Origin: Adiantum capillus-veneris
Lineage: Eukaryota > Streptophyta > Polypodiopsida > Polypodiales > Pteridaceae
Reading direction: 5' to 3'
Length of the DNA stretch: 64,000 bases
Assembly: GCA_014529385.2 (NCBI GenBank)
Contig: CM043962.1
Coordinates: 92,514,180-92,578,179, forward strand
Shown piece after piece: positions 10,845 to 52,415 of this stretch. The notes beneath the pieces were generated by a model. That model saw only the letters and a program-made list of their open reading frames with translations, had not been told where the DNA came from and did no database searches. A program made the translations under genes and the position numbers. Position 1 is the first letter of the stretch. Each line of letters begins with the position of its first letter.

Positions 10845-12299
10845 CATCGTGCACAGTCTTCAAGTCTGGCCATGTCTTGATAGCTTCGACCTTTGCGGGA
10901 TCCATTCTAACACCATCCTTTGAGACTATGTGGCCCAGAAAGTGGATCTCTTCGAGGAAGAATTCACTTTTCTTAGGATTGACAAGTAACCTGTGTGACT
11001 GCGCAGCTCTTCGAACACAATGGTCAAGTGACGCCTATGCTCCTCTTCATTCTTCGAATACACAATCATGTCATCGAAGAATGTTCCAACAAACTGTTGA
11101 TGCGAGCGGAAAATCCGGTCCATCATTCTGTTGAACGTGGTAGGAGCATTTGTTAGCCCAAACGGCATCACTAGAAACTCATAAAGACCAAATGTCGTTC
11201 TAAACGCAGTCTTGTGCACATCCTCTGGGCTTATACGAATCTGATGGTACCCACTCTTAAGGTCTATCCTGCTGAAAATTGCAGCACCCTCTAAACGATC
11301 GAGAATATCATCAATGCGAGGAATAGGAAACCTATTCTTGATGGTATTCTTATTCAACGCACGGTAATCAATACACATGCGCCATGAGCCATCCTTCTTC
11401 TGCACTAGGAGCACTGGGGAGCAAAAGGGTGAAGAACTAGGCTGAATCAGCACCTTCTCTAATAACTCCTCAACCTGGCCCATAATCTCTTTCTGCTGTG
11501 CCGCACTAACCCTGTAGGGAGGTCTATTTGGTGGGCTACACCCTGGCATCAAATCTATCCGATGGTCCTCAGGTCTCTCTGGCGGCAATTGCGACGGTAA
11601 TGAATCAGAAAAACAGTCACTAAACTTTTGCAAAAATGCTGACCTTTCTTTATCTAACACAGATAAATTTGACTGATCACTATCTGAGACATCTCGTGCA
11701 AAAATCAAGTACACAGAAAGATGATTCTTTATTACAGAAGTGATAGCAGAAGCAAATACAATAGGGACTGACTCTCCTTTAAGCTTAACATCCAAGATGT
11801 GAGTTTTGCCCCTATGCTGTACAGTGATCTTTTTGTTGTAGGCATCCAAGACTCCATGCACTCGGAACATCCACGGGATCCCCAACAAGGCGTCACAACC
11901 TTCCAGCGGCATGATGTAAAACTCTTCAGTGTCCACATACGACTGAATATGCAAACGCAGTTTTCCAATGATGGGAGTAACACACTTTGAGTGGCCAGGA
12001 CATGCCAACCCTGCCTCTGCGGTGTACCCCATCTCTTCAGCTCTGATGCCCAGCTTCATAGCTAACTCTGGTGAGATAAAGTTGGCTATGGCACCTCGAT
12101 CAAAGAATATGAGTGCCATCTGATCCCTAACTTTACCCCATGCCCTGCATAACTCACTGGCATCTGTGTTGGGCCTGTCACCCACCATGTCTGGCACTAA
12201 ACCTGCCGTGGGTTTAGGCTTCTTGCCTTTCTGGTCTTCTTTATCCTCTGAGTCAGCTGGCCTTTTCCTTTGTGGACAATTGATAGAAATATGACCAGG
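10845..12299 (-). pseudogene. Chromovirus B protease and reverse transcriptase (C-terminally truncated)
   Basis: The protease region lies at 11700-12200. Its active-site position reads [12 protein letters not shown], where H has DPG and D has DLG, so the usual D-S/T-G is absent. RT follows with [52 protein letters not shown] and [11 protein letters not shown]. The catalytic motif is FFDDM (the xDD of Ty3 RT). After about 10990 the frame degenerates, and the sequence ends near 10845. RT appears intact up to the palm, which makes B the only copy in this window that still shows the RT fingers of this family. Confidence 0.88.
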
Positions 12300-13903
12300 C
12301 TACTCGCATATAAAGCATTTGTTCTCAGCCATTAGGACCTTCTTTTCCTCGAGCGACTTGGGCACAAAAGGCTTCCTTTTCTGTTTCTTTGCCTGCGCTC
12401 CACAAGTCCCAGCTGAATCCTTCTCCTTGGTGGCATGTTCTGACCCCTGTGACGCATCAGGAGCCGTTTTCACAAAGGGCTTCTTCGCTGAATTTTTCTT
12501 TTGCTTCCCTCCTTTATCACTGCTCGGGAATCCACTCTCCTCTCCTTTCAACAGGGCAAGACCACTGTTCGCAACTTCCATAAGCTAAGTAAGGGTAGCC
12601 ACTCTGTTCTTTGTACAGTAATCACGAAGGCCTTTAGGCAGCCCACAACAGTACTTCTCTATCTGCTCTGTCAATGGCACAAATCTCTAGGAGGTCACTG
12701 AGAGTAATGCTTTACAAAACCTCTTATTGTACTCCAGCAAGCTCTTGCAAGAAGCTGTCGTAAGCTGGTGCCAATCTGTCAGGATATCGGCTTCAAATTC
12801 ATTTGATAGCCAAGCAAATGCAAACATTTGCTTGAAGTAAACCCAAGTGGCGGGTGCATGTCCTTGCATTAACAATGTCGTCCACCATGTAAGCGCATTG
12901 TCCTTTAAGAAAGTGGCAGCTTTCCTAACCTTCGAGGCCTCTGTAAAATTCCCTCCCGCATAAGCTGTATCAAACTGCTGGAGGAAAGTGAGTGCCTTTG
13001 TCTTATCCTCGAAACCACTGAAGGTACTGAACTTTACCGTTGCACCACCTTCTTTGTAAGCCTTCGGCTTCTCTAGTGCCCCCAAGTTGTCATACGGGAT
13101 AGTCTGCAACATGGGCACTGTACTAGGCATGATCGGCACGCCTTGGCCATTCACATTTTGCGTCAGAGGTGCCGATATCTGGTTGCTGTCCAGAAAAACC
13201 AGCCATGCCAAAATGACCCTGTGGCACCCCAAAATGACCCTAGTTGCAGTGGAAACCTTGCTGCATGCCGATACTACCATACATGGGGTTTCGCATGATG
13301 CCTTGCATACCCCCGAACAGTGTTCCTGGCATGTACGGCTGACTTCCAGACGCATAACCAGCCATACTTTGGAACACTGATCCACCCCCGAAATACCCAA
13401 GATGTACCGTGGGTGGTGGAAAAACTGAGTGCATAGCCTGGTATCCAGCTCCCTGTCCATTCAAGACAGCATGCTGGCTCTGAAAGGTGGCAGGCTGAAC
13501 TAGCATAACCTGTGGAATAGGCGTTCTAGCCACCTGTTCAAGCACGGGAGGAACCTGCTTTGGAGCCCCCGACTCCGCAACATGCGAGTGTTTCCTTTCC
13601 TCCTGCGCCTCATGAAGTACCTGGGCTTGAGCTTCAACAAGCTCCGTACGCGGCGTAGGTTGCCTATTTTGCTATTGCACTGGTGGCGCTTGCAAGAATT
13701 CCATAAACCTCGGATTCTGCACCAGCTGCGAAAAGACATTCACCGCGGCAACTAACTGAGTCTTAAACGCATCATCCTCAAGTTGCCCTGTCATAAAGCC
13801 CTGTACTACTGGAGGAACATTCACGTTGACAGGAGGTACAGACTGACGTGGCCGTGAGCTCTCGCCAACCCTCTTCCATAATTCCCTTCCCCTTGTCGGC
13901 CAT
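12300..13903 (-). pseudogene. Chromovirus B gag with amber stops
   Basis: Gag starts at ATG 13903 (MADK). A frameshift soon after brings it into the frame of the Gln-rich matrix region. The capsid has ALTFLQQFDTAYAGGNFTEASKVRKAATF and EQIEKYCCGLPKGL. The CCHC knuckle is cut by TAG at 12300-12302, between its second Cys and the His. Further TAG codons occur at 13672-13674 and near 13240. The last is shared with D; the first reads CAG in D. Each replaces a Gln codon that is still present in a related copy. Confidence 0.87.
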
Positions 13904-13985
13904 AGTGTAATCCCCGTATTCTTGCACTGTGTGTCTTTACCCTGAACAATCCAGGCTCACTCTTTGAGGAAAAAGTGATTGATAT

Positions 13986-14001
13986 CCTGGCAATGGAACC
14001 A
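13986..14001 (-). other. Primer-binding site of chromovirus B
   Basis: Element-sense TGGTTCCATTGCCAGG directly follows the 5' LTR. The first nine bases match A, D and H. Confidence 0.6.
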
Positions 14002-15450
14002 TGAAACCGGCCCGAAATTCTTTACTTTATACACACACACAGAGCACTTTGCAAAGGAGACCTGTAACGGGAATTAACACTTAAACACACACACGGCTCA
14101 GAAGCTAGAATGCTCCGAGCAGACGCCGACAACCTGTAGGCCCCAAAATTGGTGCCCCTTTCAGTATTTCTTTATTCTTTAGGAGGGTAAATTACAAGGT
14201 AAGGTCCTGAGAATCCTTCACATGTATCCACCTAGATACGATTTGATTTGGCCAAATTTCGGCAACATAACAGCCCCAAAACTTGCACGAAACCAATTCC
14301 CGTGCTGGAACTCGCTTGCACTGTCGTATACCCTCTGATTCCTGTCCAAAAACAGTAAATTCAGCACACTGTATTTACTGGATTTTGCCCTGTTTTCAGC
14401 CCCAAACAGTCCCCTAACTGTCCTCTGCCAGTGGGGCACGATTCCCAATGGTCCTGGAGTCCGTATGGCTGAAAAACAGTGAATTTACAGCACATACACA
14501 GCGCTGATTTTGCACCTGTACGGTGAGGTTATGACCCTCACCAGTGCCTGCTTTGGAGCAGCAGTTAGCTACCCCTGTTCCTGCTCAAGGAGGCTCTTGC
14601 CTCAGCACAAAAGCATGAACCCACACAACTGTACATCAATCAAATGAGGAGCCCTCTTGTGGGGCATCACATAACTGCACGTAGGGGAGAGAGAGAGCAG
14701 TGTGTAGTGTGCAGGGCATCACTCCTAGCACCACACTGTACATGAGAGGGAAAGGAAGCACTCCATAGCTCTTAACCTGTGACAGGTTGCAAATGAGGCC
14801 TCTCCCAGCATAAAAATCAGCGCCCATTTTTCTGCAGGAGGAAAGTTCACGAAAATGTGACACTTGGCGCATTTTCAAGCATTTTCCCGTTTCGGGTTTG
14901 CCGCTTAAAAATATCCTGACCGGTTGCCCAGTTGACTTCGCGGCAGAGTTATAAAATGTTCCCCTAGTCATACCGGAGGTAATGACGCGAACACATTTCA
15001 CGGCCCAAAATAGCAGTTCCCTAAATTTTAGGAGATGCTTCCGTTGGGCTGCCACTGGTCTTCTGACCATCTATCCTCATTGGGACCGCATCCAAAAGTG
15101 CAATGTGGCCCAAATGTCGGATACTTTTTGTTGGTAGTCCCACCTTGACTTTACACCTTAATTGAGTTCACTTCCTAGTATCCACCAACTTGCTAAGTGC
15201 GACGGGGGGACCTATATGATCTTGCTCTGAGCCTAGACATCCTCTTACCATACGAATTCCAGTGCCGACCACTTCCCATCTGCGGGTGAATCTACCGTTC
15301 ACATTGGGCATACAATGTCCGACCGTTTGCTACTTCAACAAGAGGGTCTTAAACAAATAAAATAAACCCCATTGGAAAGAAACCAACAACCAAGGTTAGC
15401 AGTTGCCATATCTCTGTGACATGGTTAATAACTGCCACGTCCTCGTGACA
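14002..15450 (-). repeat. 5' LTR of chromovirus B
   Basis: This 1,449-bp LTR in element sense starts TGTCACGAGG and ends GGTTTCA. It is closely similar to the two LTRs of D. The shared LTR module is at 14139-14176. There is no partner LTR, because the 3' half of the element is lost. Confidence 0.9.
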
Positions 15451-15559
15451 CTTTCCCTCAGACCTCAAGGCTCCAAGCCTTCATTGAAGTTCAAGTCTCA
15501 AGGCTCAAGCTCCATCCCTCCCTCAAGGCTCATAGCTCCATCTGGCATCCCTCCCGCCA

Positions 15560-16540
15560 CCAAAGCCTTATCCATATATGGTCCCATCTCCTTAGGCTTC
15601 ATTTCCAACTTTGCCACCCATCTTTGGGGAATAGTTTGTCTTGGCACCGTTGTCGAAGAAGACCAAGGCCACTTGGGCCCTCACTTTACCCCACACTTTG
15701 CCGAGCTCTGTAGACTCGCTATCCTACATCTCTAAAATGATCCGACACAAGTCTTGCATTTGTCTTTGCTTTCTTAGCATTCCTCCCCTTGGCAGCTTTT
15801 GAAGTCTATGCTTTGTTCTCCTCCTTCTCAGACATTTCGCCAAAATATGGCCCTTTTCCTCGACGTGTGACACTTACTCTATTTGTTACATTCCAACTTC
15901 TACTCGGATGAAATATGTGGCTATGCAATCTTTTGACCAAATTTATTTTCATTAAACCCTTGTTCTTCTTCGTGCCTTTCTTCTGGTCCTTGTCTTGCAA
16001 CTTCTCATCTGAATCTTCATTCTCGAATGTCAACCCCCTGTGAGTAAAGTATATCCATCATGTGCATGCCCTATATGATACCTCTTCAACTCAATAGGTG
16101 CATGGTATCTCTCCATCTGCTCATTGAGATCAGCAATCCAAAAAGATCCACCGGTGGAGGTGTCCAAAAAAATTTGATCATATGATAAAGGTATCATTCT
16201 TCTTGCACCATGGGTGGTTCCCAACAGTCAAGATGTCTGCTTCATACAATGGTGTCAACCATAGGGAAGCAAACAAATATTTGACTCCCACCGTAGGCTT
16301 TTGGTGCTTGTGCTGGAAGATGCTTTTGAACTTTGGAGGCTTCGCTGAAGTTGCCCCACAAAGGCAGTATCAAACTGTTGTATAAAAGCGAGTGCTTTCT
16401 TCCCATCTCTGAGCTCAGAGAAAGTATCAAGCTTGGCATTTTGGCCTCCCTCTTCAACTCAATAGCCCGCAACAGTATCTCTCGATCTGTTCATCGAGAT
16501 TGATAATCTGAAAAGAACCCACCAGTAGAAAAGTGCCCCA
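15560..16540 (-). pseudogene. Heavily decayed gypsy gag-protease remnant
   Basis: Minus-strand translations give pieces of the same protein family as A/B/D/H. A protease-like piece at 15580-15720 has VWGKVRAQVALVFFDNGAK, matching [19 protein letters not shown] of B. A Lys-rich nucleocapsid linker lies at 15806-16033, a capsid piece with LNEQMERY at 16085-16190, and a capsid piece (LAFIQQFDTA, FSEASKVQK) near 16330-16450. Many frameshifts and stops separate the pieces. It directly follows GCS1 exon 7 on the minus strand, so it lies in the next intron. Confidence 0.7.
16080..16193 (-). repeat. Internal duplication in the decayed gag remnant, copy 1
   Basis: This ~115-bp segment, which on plus begins CCTCTTCAACTCAATAG, recurs at 16450-16562 with substitutions. 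It covers the capsid EQ-ERY region. The duplication is part of the decayed element and not of the host gene. Confidence 0.65.
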
Positions 16541-16593
16541 AAAAATTTGATTCTATGAACCTATGGGAAACTAACACTTGGATTTTAACTAAC

Positions 16594-46356
<29,763 letters not shown>

Positions 46357-46918
46357 CTGTGACCAGAGAGTTAATAAGAGAAGCTAATTAGAAGTCACAC
46401 TCCCAAACAAACCAGACTCACAGAAATAGCTCGATAAACTCCTCAGATGTGAAAACTATTCTGCAATCATAGAATGCTCAATATTCCATACCCATTCTAT
46501 AGTCATAGATTAGGGCTGCCTTGAAACAGCACGCATACCCAACTGAAATCTAATGTTTACCAAAACTAAACTTTCATTTCAAAACGTTACACATTTATGG
46601 CATCCCCTTCACAACCTTGCACAAAAGAATTAAATCTATTGGGAGATAAAAGAGGAAAAAATATCCACGAAAAGCCCAAATTCCCCTATAAAGGTAAGTG
46701 CAGGTGACCTGAATATCAGAGCGCAAATTTTAACGCCTAGAAAGAAAGTCTGGCTTTAACGTCATTGTTTGTTAAACAAGAATTGAAAGGTCATTATTTA
46801 TCATGCATAGCTTAGACAAAAGCTACAATATTCCTGCTCGCCTCAACACTAAACAAGAGTGGGTGCAACTTTGTAAAGAGTTAGTTTCTTATTAACCTGG
46901 TTTTTAACATAGTACTGA
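46357..46918 (-). other. GCS1 upstream intron, host-derived part
   Basis: A/T-rich sequence with no recognised coding piece. It runs into a decayed LINE fragment at about 46919. Confidence 0.55.
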
Positions 46919-47228
46919 GGTGACAGGCAAATTGAGTGCAGGGACAGGCTGGATTTCTCTATGCTTGATCATATATTTACACTTCGAGCTATCATTGGGG
47001 AAGGTTGAGCACATGGATGTCGAGCTTTTTGATACAATACCTAAAGCGAGAATGATGCATAGATTGTATGAAATTGAGTGTTCTGAGTGAGATTACATGG
47101 GCTACCTTGGTACTTCATGAGACAATGACCAAGTGGAGCGTGTGCATTAGAAAGGCTATCAAAGATGGTTCACTCCACCATTGGAGTGAAGTAGGGATGT
47201 CTGCTCTCTCACGTCACCGATATACTTA
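46919..47228 (+). pseudogene. LINE E4, decayed RT fragment
   Basis: Short pieces align with LINE E2 RT: a GF-SMLDHIFTLRAII-like piece (E2 GFSTLDHILTLRAII) at 46945-47000, DTIPKARMMHRL (E2 DTVPRARLMRRL) near 47028-47065, SEITWA (E2 TELIWG) and a degraded HSTIGVKQGC region near 47165-47200. Frames shift repeatedly. It is older than E1-E3. Confidence 0.72.
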
Positions 47229-47525
47229 CCATTGTCGCAACCAAGGCATAATTGAGAGGCATAGAGCAGCTCCTATGAGGTTCATTTTAGAAGACAAGAT
47301 TGATACCATGATGGAGTGGAGTTTATGTGATGGTACTTACAGTGGCAGCCTAGCAACAAGATGAGGCTTTTACAATTGTCGCATCCAAGGCATTATTGAG
47401 AGGTATAGAGAATCTCCTAAGATGTTCTTTTTAGAGGACAAGATTGATGTCATGATGCAGCGGCCCATGACAGAGTTTATGCAATGGTACTTACAATGGC
47501 CTAGCAAGGAGATCGGGCTTTGGGA
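47229..47525 (+). repeat. Diverged tandem duplication, two units of about 143-150 bp
   Basis: Unit 1 starts near 47229 and unit 2 near 47372. Both read CATTGTCGCA/AATTGTCGCA, then CCAAGGCAT and GACAAGATTGAT. Translated, both give C-R-QGIIER-R followed by LEDKID. I do not recognise the protein. It may be part of an old element. Confidence 0.6.
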
Positions 47526-47636
47526 GACATTCTTTTGGACTTGGGGTCAAACTTCCCCCTCTACTCCTTCGGTACATGGACGTATGCATCGCTTCCATCT
47601 GAAAAAAAGAGACACCGGGCTTTCTACCAAAGTAAG

Positions 47637-48673
47637 TGTCACGTGCGCACTTCATTTGCGCTACGTGGACATGCTTCTGCTACAATCTAGCATGTGTCTT
47701 AGCTTAGGACTAGCTTGGCACCTTTGTGAGCCTCTAGCAAGACGTGAATGTCTAGGCCGGTCAGAGTTGCATTACCCTCTCTTGCATTGAACATGCATTT
47801 CATCATATAGGCATTTGTGCCGCACGAACCACGTCTTAAGTCATTTTTTCAATAAGTGACTTTAGCCATTTATTCCAAATCGTGGGAGCTGATTGGAGCA
47901 CTACTCGACCCAGGAGTCTGGAGCTATAAAAGCAGGCCTAGGAGCCTGTGGACATCAGAGGACAGGAGGGCTCAAGTGCACAAGGAAGCGTGCAGCAGAG
48001 CAGCCCCTCTTCAGCGTTTTCTGATGACCTAGAAGATCAGCGTTTTCAGGCCAGAAAGACCAGCGTTGTTCAGCCTAAAGACCTGCATTTTCAGATCAGC
48101 CTTTGCCCTCGGTGAACCGACCTGACCTGTTGCAGATCCTCGCCGGTTTTCCCCTATCGCAGCAGATGCACTAACGCTCAGTTTCAGCCGGGAAACCACC
48201 AGCGTTTTCGCATCCTCAGCTTTGCATACAGTGGTGGTTGCAGACCAGCAGTAGAACCGCCGACAGTTGCAAATTATAGCAGAGCATCTAGCATTTTCAG
48301 ATTTCAGCATTGACGCCGTCGACACAATACCCCATAGTACCTGCATGACCAACATGATCTCATCGCCGACCTCCCCGTCTTCGACATAGCACCACATGAC
48401 CCCGTCGACGACCTCTCCGTCTTCGACATAGTACCCATTAGCCTCAGCATCTAGTAATTGTATGAGCATTTGTGCAAGAATAAAGAAACTACTTGCTTTG
48501 GCAACAGAGCAAGGGGGCCCTTGAGGGTTGGGACCCGACATCCCGTGTCGTCTCTTTTCTTTCTCTTGGCTAATTCTTTCTTTCAATTCAGTTCAGTTCT
48601 TTCAAGTGAAGTAAAGTTTGTGCGGAGTACTAGATCCGAGCTAAATCCATAAACACTTCCGCTGCACTTGACA
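47637..48673 (+). repeat. Solo LTR related to family C
   Basis: 1,037 bp, starts TGTCACGTGCGC and ends CTTGACA, with a perfect duplication GTAAG (47632-47636 and 48674-48678). No internal region is attached. The arrangement is the product of LTR-LTR recombination. It lacks the shared module of the A/F/G/H families. Confidence 0.85.
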
Positions 48674-48743
48674 GTAAGCCTCAAACAGAGTCTTCTTTGG
48701 AACTAAAGAAATTGGAGATGGGTTTCTGGTATGAATTGCCGTC

Positions 48744-48898
48744 ACATTGTTTCGGGCCATAAAGACTTCGGCCGATCTCGATGCTCAAGTATAGTCCGTG
48801 CCATCTCAACCACAGTCTTATTCTTCTGCTCCACGACTCCATTGTCTAAGAGCGATCTGCTATTTGCAAGTTCCCGCTTGATGCCATGGTCTACACAA
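48744..48898 (-). pseudogene. Ty1/copia integrase core fragment
   Basis: The minus-strand frame has HGIKRELANS, DNGVVEQKNKTVVEMARTIL and RPKSLWPETM. This is the copia integrase end of core, with the catalytic Glu of the N-G-V-E-KN motif. It is the only copia sequence seen besides the adjoining plus-strand piece. Confidence 0.8.
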
Positions 48899-48910
48899 CC
48901 AGATCACCTT

Positions 48911-48990
48911 CAGAGAATGGAGTTGTTAAGCGGTAGAATAGAACAGTGGTAGAAATGGCACGGACCATGTCACATAGTGACAATGTGGCA
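48911..48990 (+). pseudogene. Second copia integrase fragment, opposite orientation
   Basis: The plus-strand frame reads SENGVVKR, stop, NRTVVEMARTMSHSD. It is the same protein segment as 48744-48898 but inverted. The two meet near 48900. Confidence 0.78.
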
Positions 48991-49049
48991 TGACCAACTC
49001 GTAGAGAATGGCCGAGTGGACAAGAGAAACTGAACCGATCAACTAAGAG

Positions 49050-49668
49050 TGTCACAAACCTGTGACATGGCAACCAGTACACATACACACACATCCTCCC
49101 TTGGCATGGACAGTCCCGGATTTTCCGTTGAATGCTGACGTGGCTCTGCCGTATGGACATTTCCGAAATTCACGACGCGTTTAGCGGGACTGATGACATG
49201 GCAGCAGTGTACAAATTTGTTGCAGCTTTTCTCTACGCAAAGTGGGCTGCTTTATTCTACGCTATGGCTGAAGGAAATTCCTACGCAAAAAACTTGCTTT
49301 ATATTGGAGTTGCTTTATTTACCAAGGCTTGAGAGGAAATGCCTTTATGTTTGAATGCTTTTTAATGGGCAGCTTTTGGGGCTCTGCTTTTGGCATCCCT
49401 TGTAAACCTTTATAAGTGAGGTTTGGGCTCTCACTTCTCAGAGCATCTGAACGTAGAGTCTAAGAGTGAGACCCTCCCACTCCCTTGTACTTTGTTGCAG
49501 ATTAATACAAAAAGAAATACCGAAAGGAGCGCCAGTCTTTGGGGCCAATATCTCTAGGCACGAAACTCCGCCGGGCCGTGTCGAATCAATTGTGAACTGT
49601 GAACTGTTGAAGTGAAATCCTATCGTGTCGCGGTAGAATCTTGACTTGGAGTGTCCAGGTTTGTTACA
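49050..49668 (+). repeat. 5' LTR of element F
   Basis: 619 bp. It starts TGTCACAAACCTGTGACATGG, resembling the start of the G LTRs, and ends GTTTGTTACA. The shared LTR module is at 49511-49546 (AAAGAAATACCGAAAGGAGC). Confidence 0.85.
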
Positions 49669-49669
49669 G

Positions 49670-49681
49670 TGGTATCAGAGC
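49670..49681 (+). other. Primer-binding site of element F, initiator Met tRNA
   Basis: TGGTATCAGAGC two bases after the LTR is the standard plant initiator-methionine tRNA site. Confidence 0.9.
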
Positions 49682-49732
49682 ACGACCGATTTCTCTTCTA
49701 CCGGGAAATCCGATCCTTTTTACGCGGCACTT

Positions 49733-51209
49733 ATGGATTCAAACAGAGATCAGTCGACTACCTCTGCATCTGGAGATGCGGGAAGAGATCACAAAGAAGA
49801 TTCTCACGAGGAGTATGGCCCGCCTCGGCCTACTCAGGCGGAGATTGAAGAGATGGAGCGTCGACGATTGATTGACGATGCAACAAAGATGATGATAAAT
49901 TTTGCGAAGGACCCGAAATTTGCAAAATTTATGACCCAGACCTCCTTTGACGAGGTGCACGCACAGTGGCGGCAAACCATAGAACCACCCCTCAAACCGA
50001 CACTCAAGAAACATCCTACTCCAAGGATGTTTACAGAGCAAGAATTAGAAGAGGTGGTTGGTACACGGATTTCTCAGCTTTTTGACGCGCAGAACAAAGC
50101 TGAAAAGCACGACGAAAAGCAGAAGAAAGGCACTGACTTCCCGGGTTATTTGGGTCATCAGTCTATATTTGCCTCGGCAAGAAAGCAGAAAAAGCACAGA
50201 TTTGAAGGAGTATCAAGTTCTTCTTCTTCTTCGTCTGATAGTTCTTCTAGCTCTTCTGACTCGAGCGAAGAAGACAGAAAAGGGAAAAAGCGAAGCAAAA
50301 AGTAAAGCTTCGGAAAGGGTAAAAAAAGCCTAGATTTCGCCCAGTTTCCGACAGTTCTACAAAGGACTCGTCTTCAGACAGGTCGGACTCCGATGATCAC
50401 AGATTCTATGCAAAGAAGAAGAACTTCTATAAAGCCAACCAGTATGACTTTCTGGAAGATAAAAGCAAGAAAGTCCGAGAATTTAAAGGTGGACAATCAA
50501 TTAAATTTGACACGGTTTTTGGATATCGAGATGCTTCGAAGGCTTTGGCCTTCGTGCGCCAGTTTGACATAGCTTTCTCTGGAGGGTGTTACTCAGAGCA
50601 CTCCAAGATTCGGAGGGCTACCTCTTACTTCAAGGGAAATGCTCGAACTTGGTGGTCCACGCTTCTATTGAACAAGACAATGCCAGTTAAATGGCTGAAA
50701 TTTAAAAGGCTTTTTATTTCTTTTTGGTTGACTCGGGAGTACAAACGCGACATACGAACTGTTTGGAACCATCTTCGGATGACCAAGAAACATTCATTGG
50801 ACGCATATTGCGAGAGATTCTGGAGCTCTTTTCTACCAGCTCTTCATTTAACACAATCTCGTTCAAAGAACAGATTGAGCGGGTTACCTTGGGACTTCCT
50901 ACAGAGATCCGAGATCACTGCTTAGAGCAAAAGTCAGATTTCATTCAGGAACTGATGAGTCATGCGAAACAGGCATTTGCCATTCATTCAGACAATTGAC
51001 CTACCCCACAAATGAAATCATGATGCAAAGGACCGAACAGAGTTCGAACAATGAAAGTAGAAAGAAGAAGAGCAGCCCAGAAAAGAAAGAAAAGAATGCA
51101 CAACCTAAGCTCACTCTTCGAGAGAGAGCTAACTACATCAAAGAGAGGAAGTGCTTTGGATGCGGGGAAACTGGGCACATCTCCGCAAGTGCCCTAAAAA
51201 GGCAACGAA
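49733..51209 (+). pseudogene. Element F gag, frameshifted
   Basis: ATG 49733 (MDSNRDQSTTSASGD). An acidic N-terminus is followed by a Ser/Asp/Lys tract near 50210-50300 that ends at a stop (50303). Homology goes on in another frame with SIKFDTVFGYRDASKAL, FVRQFDIAFSGG, ARTWWSTLLLN and FKRLFISFWLT, close to the capsid of A. A shift near 50870 leads to EQIERVTLGLPTEIRDHC. A Lys-rich linker and the knuckle CFGCGETGH follow; one more shift hides the last Cys (LRKC). It is cut at 51209. Confidence 0.83.
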
Positions 51210-52415
51210 TGTCACGTGACACATCCAACCCTATGTGTCTGTGGACAAGCTACAGCATGATCAGGGTTTAGTCAGTCAAGTCAGTCTAGAATAGGAAGTG
51301 ATATGGCACTTTTGTGAGTCTATTCGCAGACCGTGCATGTCCAGACATTTAAGTTAGATGCATATCCTCTGGTTGCACACAACATGACCATCAAATTCCA
51401 GTCAGATCCCATCAGTAGCATTTTTAAAGTGCATAGGCCTATTTTCCCTATTTTTGACATTTTTCGCTTATTATTTTTAAGTGACTTTTGTTGGAAAGTA
51501 GGTAGGGCAATTTTGCTAAGTTTGTACAAATAGAAACCTAGCGCTAGCACTTTCTGTCAGAAGAGGCAGCAAGAGCACCTTGCTCAACAGGCAACTTCTC
51601 AGCAAGACACCCCATCTCAGCAAGGCTAGCGTCTATGCATCTGCAAGGACCTAGCGTTTTCACCTACAGGCAGCCCGGCGCTTATTGCACAGCAGATCAG
51701 CCCCGGCAGTAGCAAGACCCAACAAGAAGCCTAGCGTTTTGCAGTTGCAGAACCACCGGCGACAGCAAGACAAATTTCAGCCCTAGCGTTTTGGTTTGCA
51801 GCACAACCTCAGCATTTTTGCAGATCATCGCGACAGAATCAACCCTAGGACCAGCGTTTTCAGTTTTCAGCCTTTAGACACCGCAGAACAACCCCCGAAC
51901 CTCGCCGATCTCACCTTCCCGCAGCAGATCTTCGCCGCACGGTCAAATCCAGCGAAGTTTACAGTTTCAGCCCTTAGCGATTTCAGTTTTCAGCGCGTCG
52001 TCGTCGTACCGTCGTCATCGACATCGTCACCAACATAGAGTCAGAATTCAGCAGATAAAGATTTGCAAATTTCAGCGCTTAGCATTCTCAGTTTTCAGCC
52101 CGTCTCGTCGTCATCGACATCGTGGCAAGTCCAAGCATTGTAGAGATTTGTGCAATCATTAGTAGACCGCTCTCGCCATAGAGAGTGGGGCCTTCGGAGG
52201 AGGGTTTTACAACGTCTCTGGTGTCATATTCTCTTCTCTATCTCTCAGTCTCATGCACTTCCATTCACGGTGTCCATTCACTTTGTTTGTGTCCATTGCA
52301 CTCTCTCACTAAAGGAACGGAAGGCTCTCCCTTCCGTAAGTAAAAGGAACCTTGAGCACAGTTCGGAGCACTCATCTTTAGCAAAGTTCAAACATTCATT
52401 CCACTGCACCTTACA
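51210..52415 (+). repeat. Family C-type 5' LTR (element K)
   Basis: 1,206 bp, starts TGTCACGTGACAC and ends GCACCTTACA. It is related to 35078-36200 and is followed by a PBS, so it is a 5' LTR rather than a solo LTR. No matching 3' LTR with its own PPT was found for it. Confidence 0.87.

Larger units (their letters stand above)
10845..15450 (-). mobile_element. Chromovirus B, truncated: 5' LTR, gag, protease and RT only
   Basis: This minus-strand element is of the same subfamily as D. The 5' LTR (14002-15450), PBS, gag, protease and most of RT are present. Homology ends abruptly near 10845, within the RT-RNase H connection, and the rest of pol and the 3' LTR are missing. The left flank (CT-rich sequence and an RT fragment of another element) shows that the loss is a rearrangement and not a window edge. 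No target duplication can be assigned. Confidence 0.88.
49050..51209 (+). mobile_element. Element F: 5' LTR and gag of a gypsy element, cut by a family C LTR
   Basis: LTR (49050-49668), PBS and gag are present. The sequence ends at 51209, in the zinc knuckle, where a family C 5' LTR begins. Pol and the 3' LTR are absent from the window. The gag is related to that of A/B/D/H. Confidence 0.85.

Noticed and set aside
12064-12120. Loss of D-S/T-G in the protease as a sign of a new enzyme
   Set aside because: DPG also occurs in C and H and, from general knowledge, in other plant gypsy elements; DRG (B) and DLG (D) are probably single mutations of it.
49646-49732. Start of element F gag at 49646
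   Set aside because: That ATG lies in the LTR and the frame runs through the primer-binding site; ATG 49733 is downstream of the PBS.
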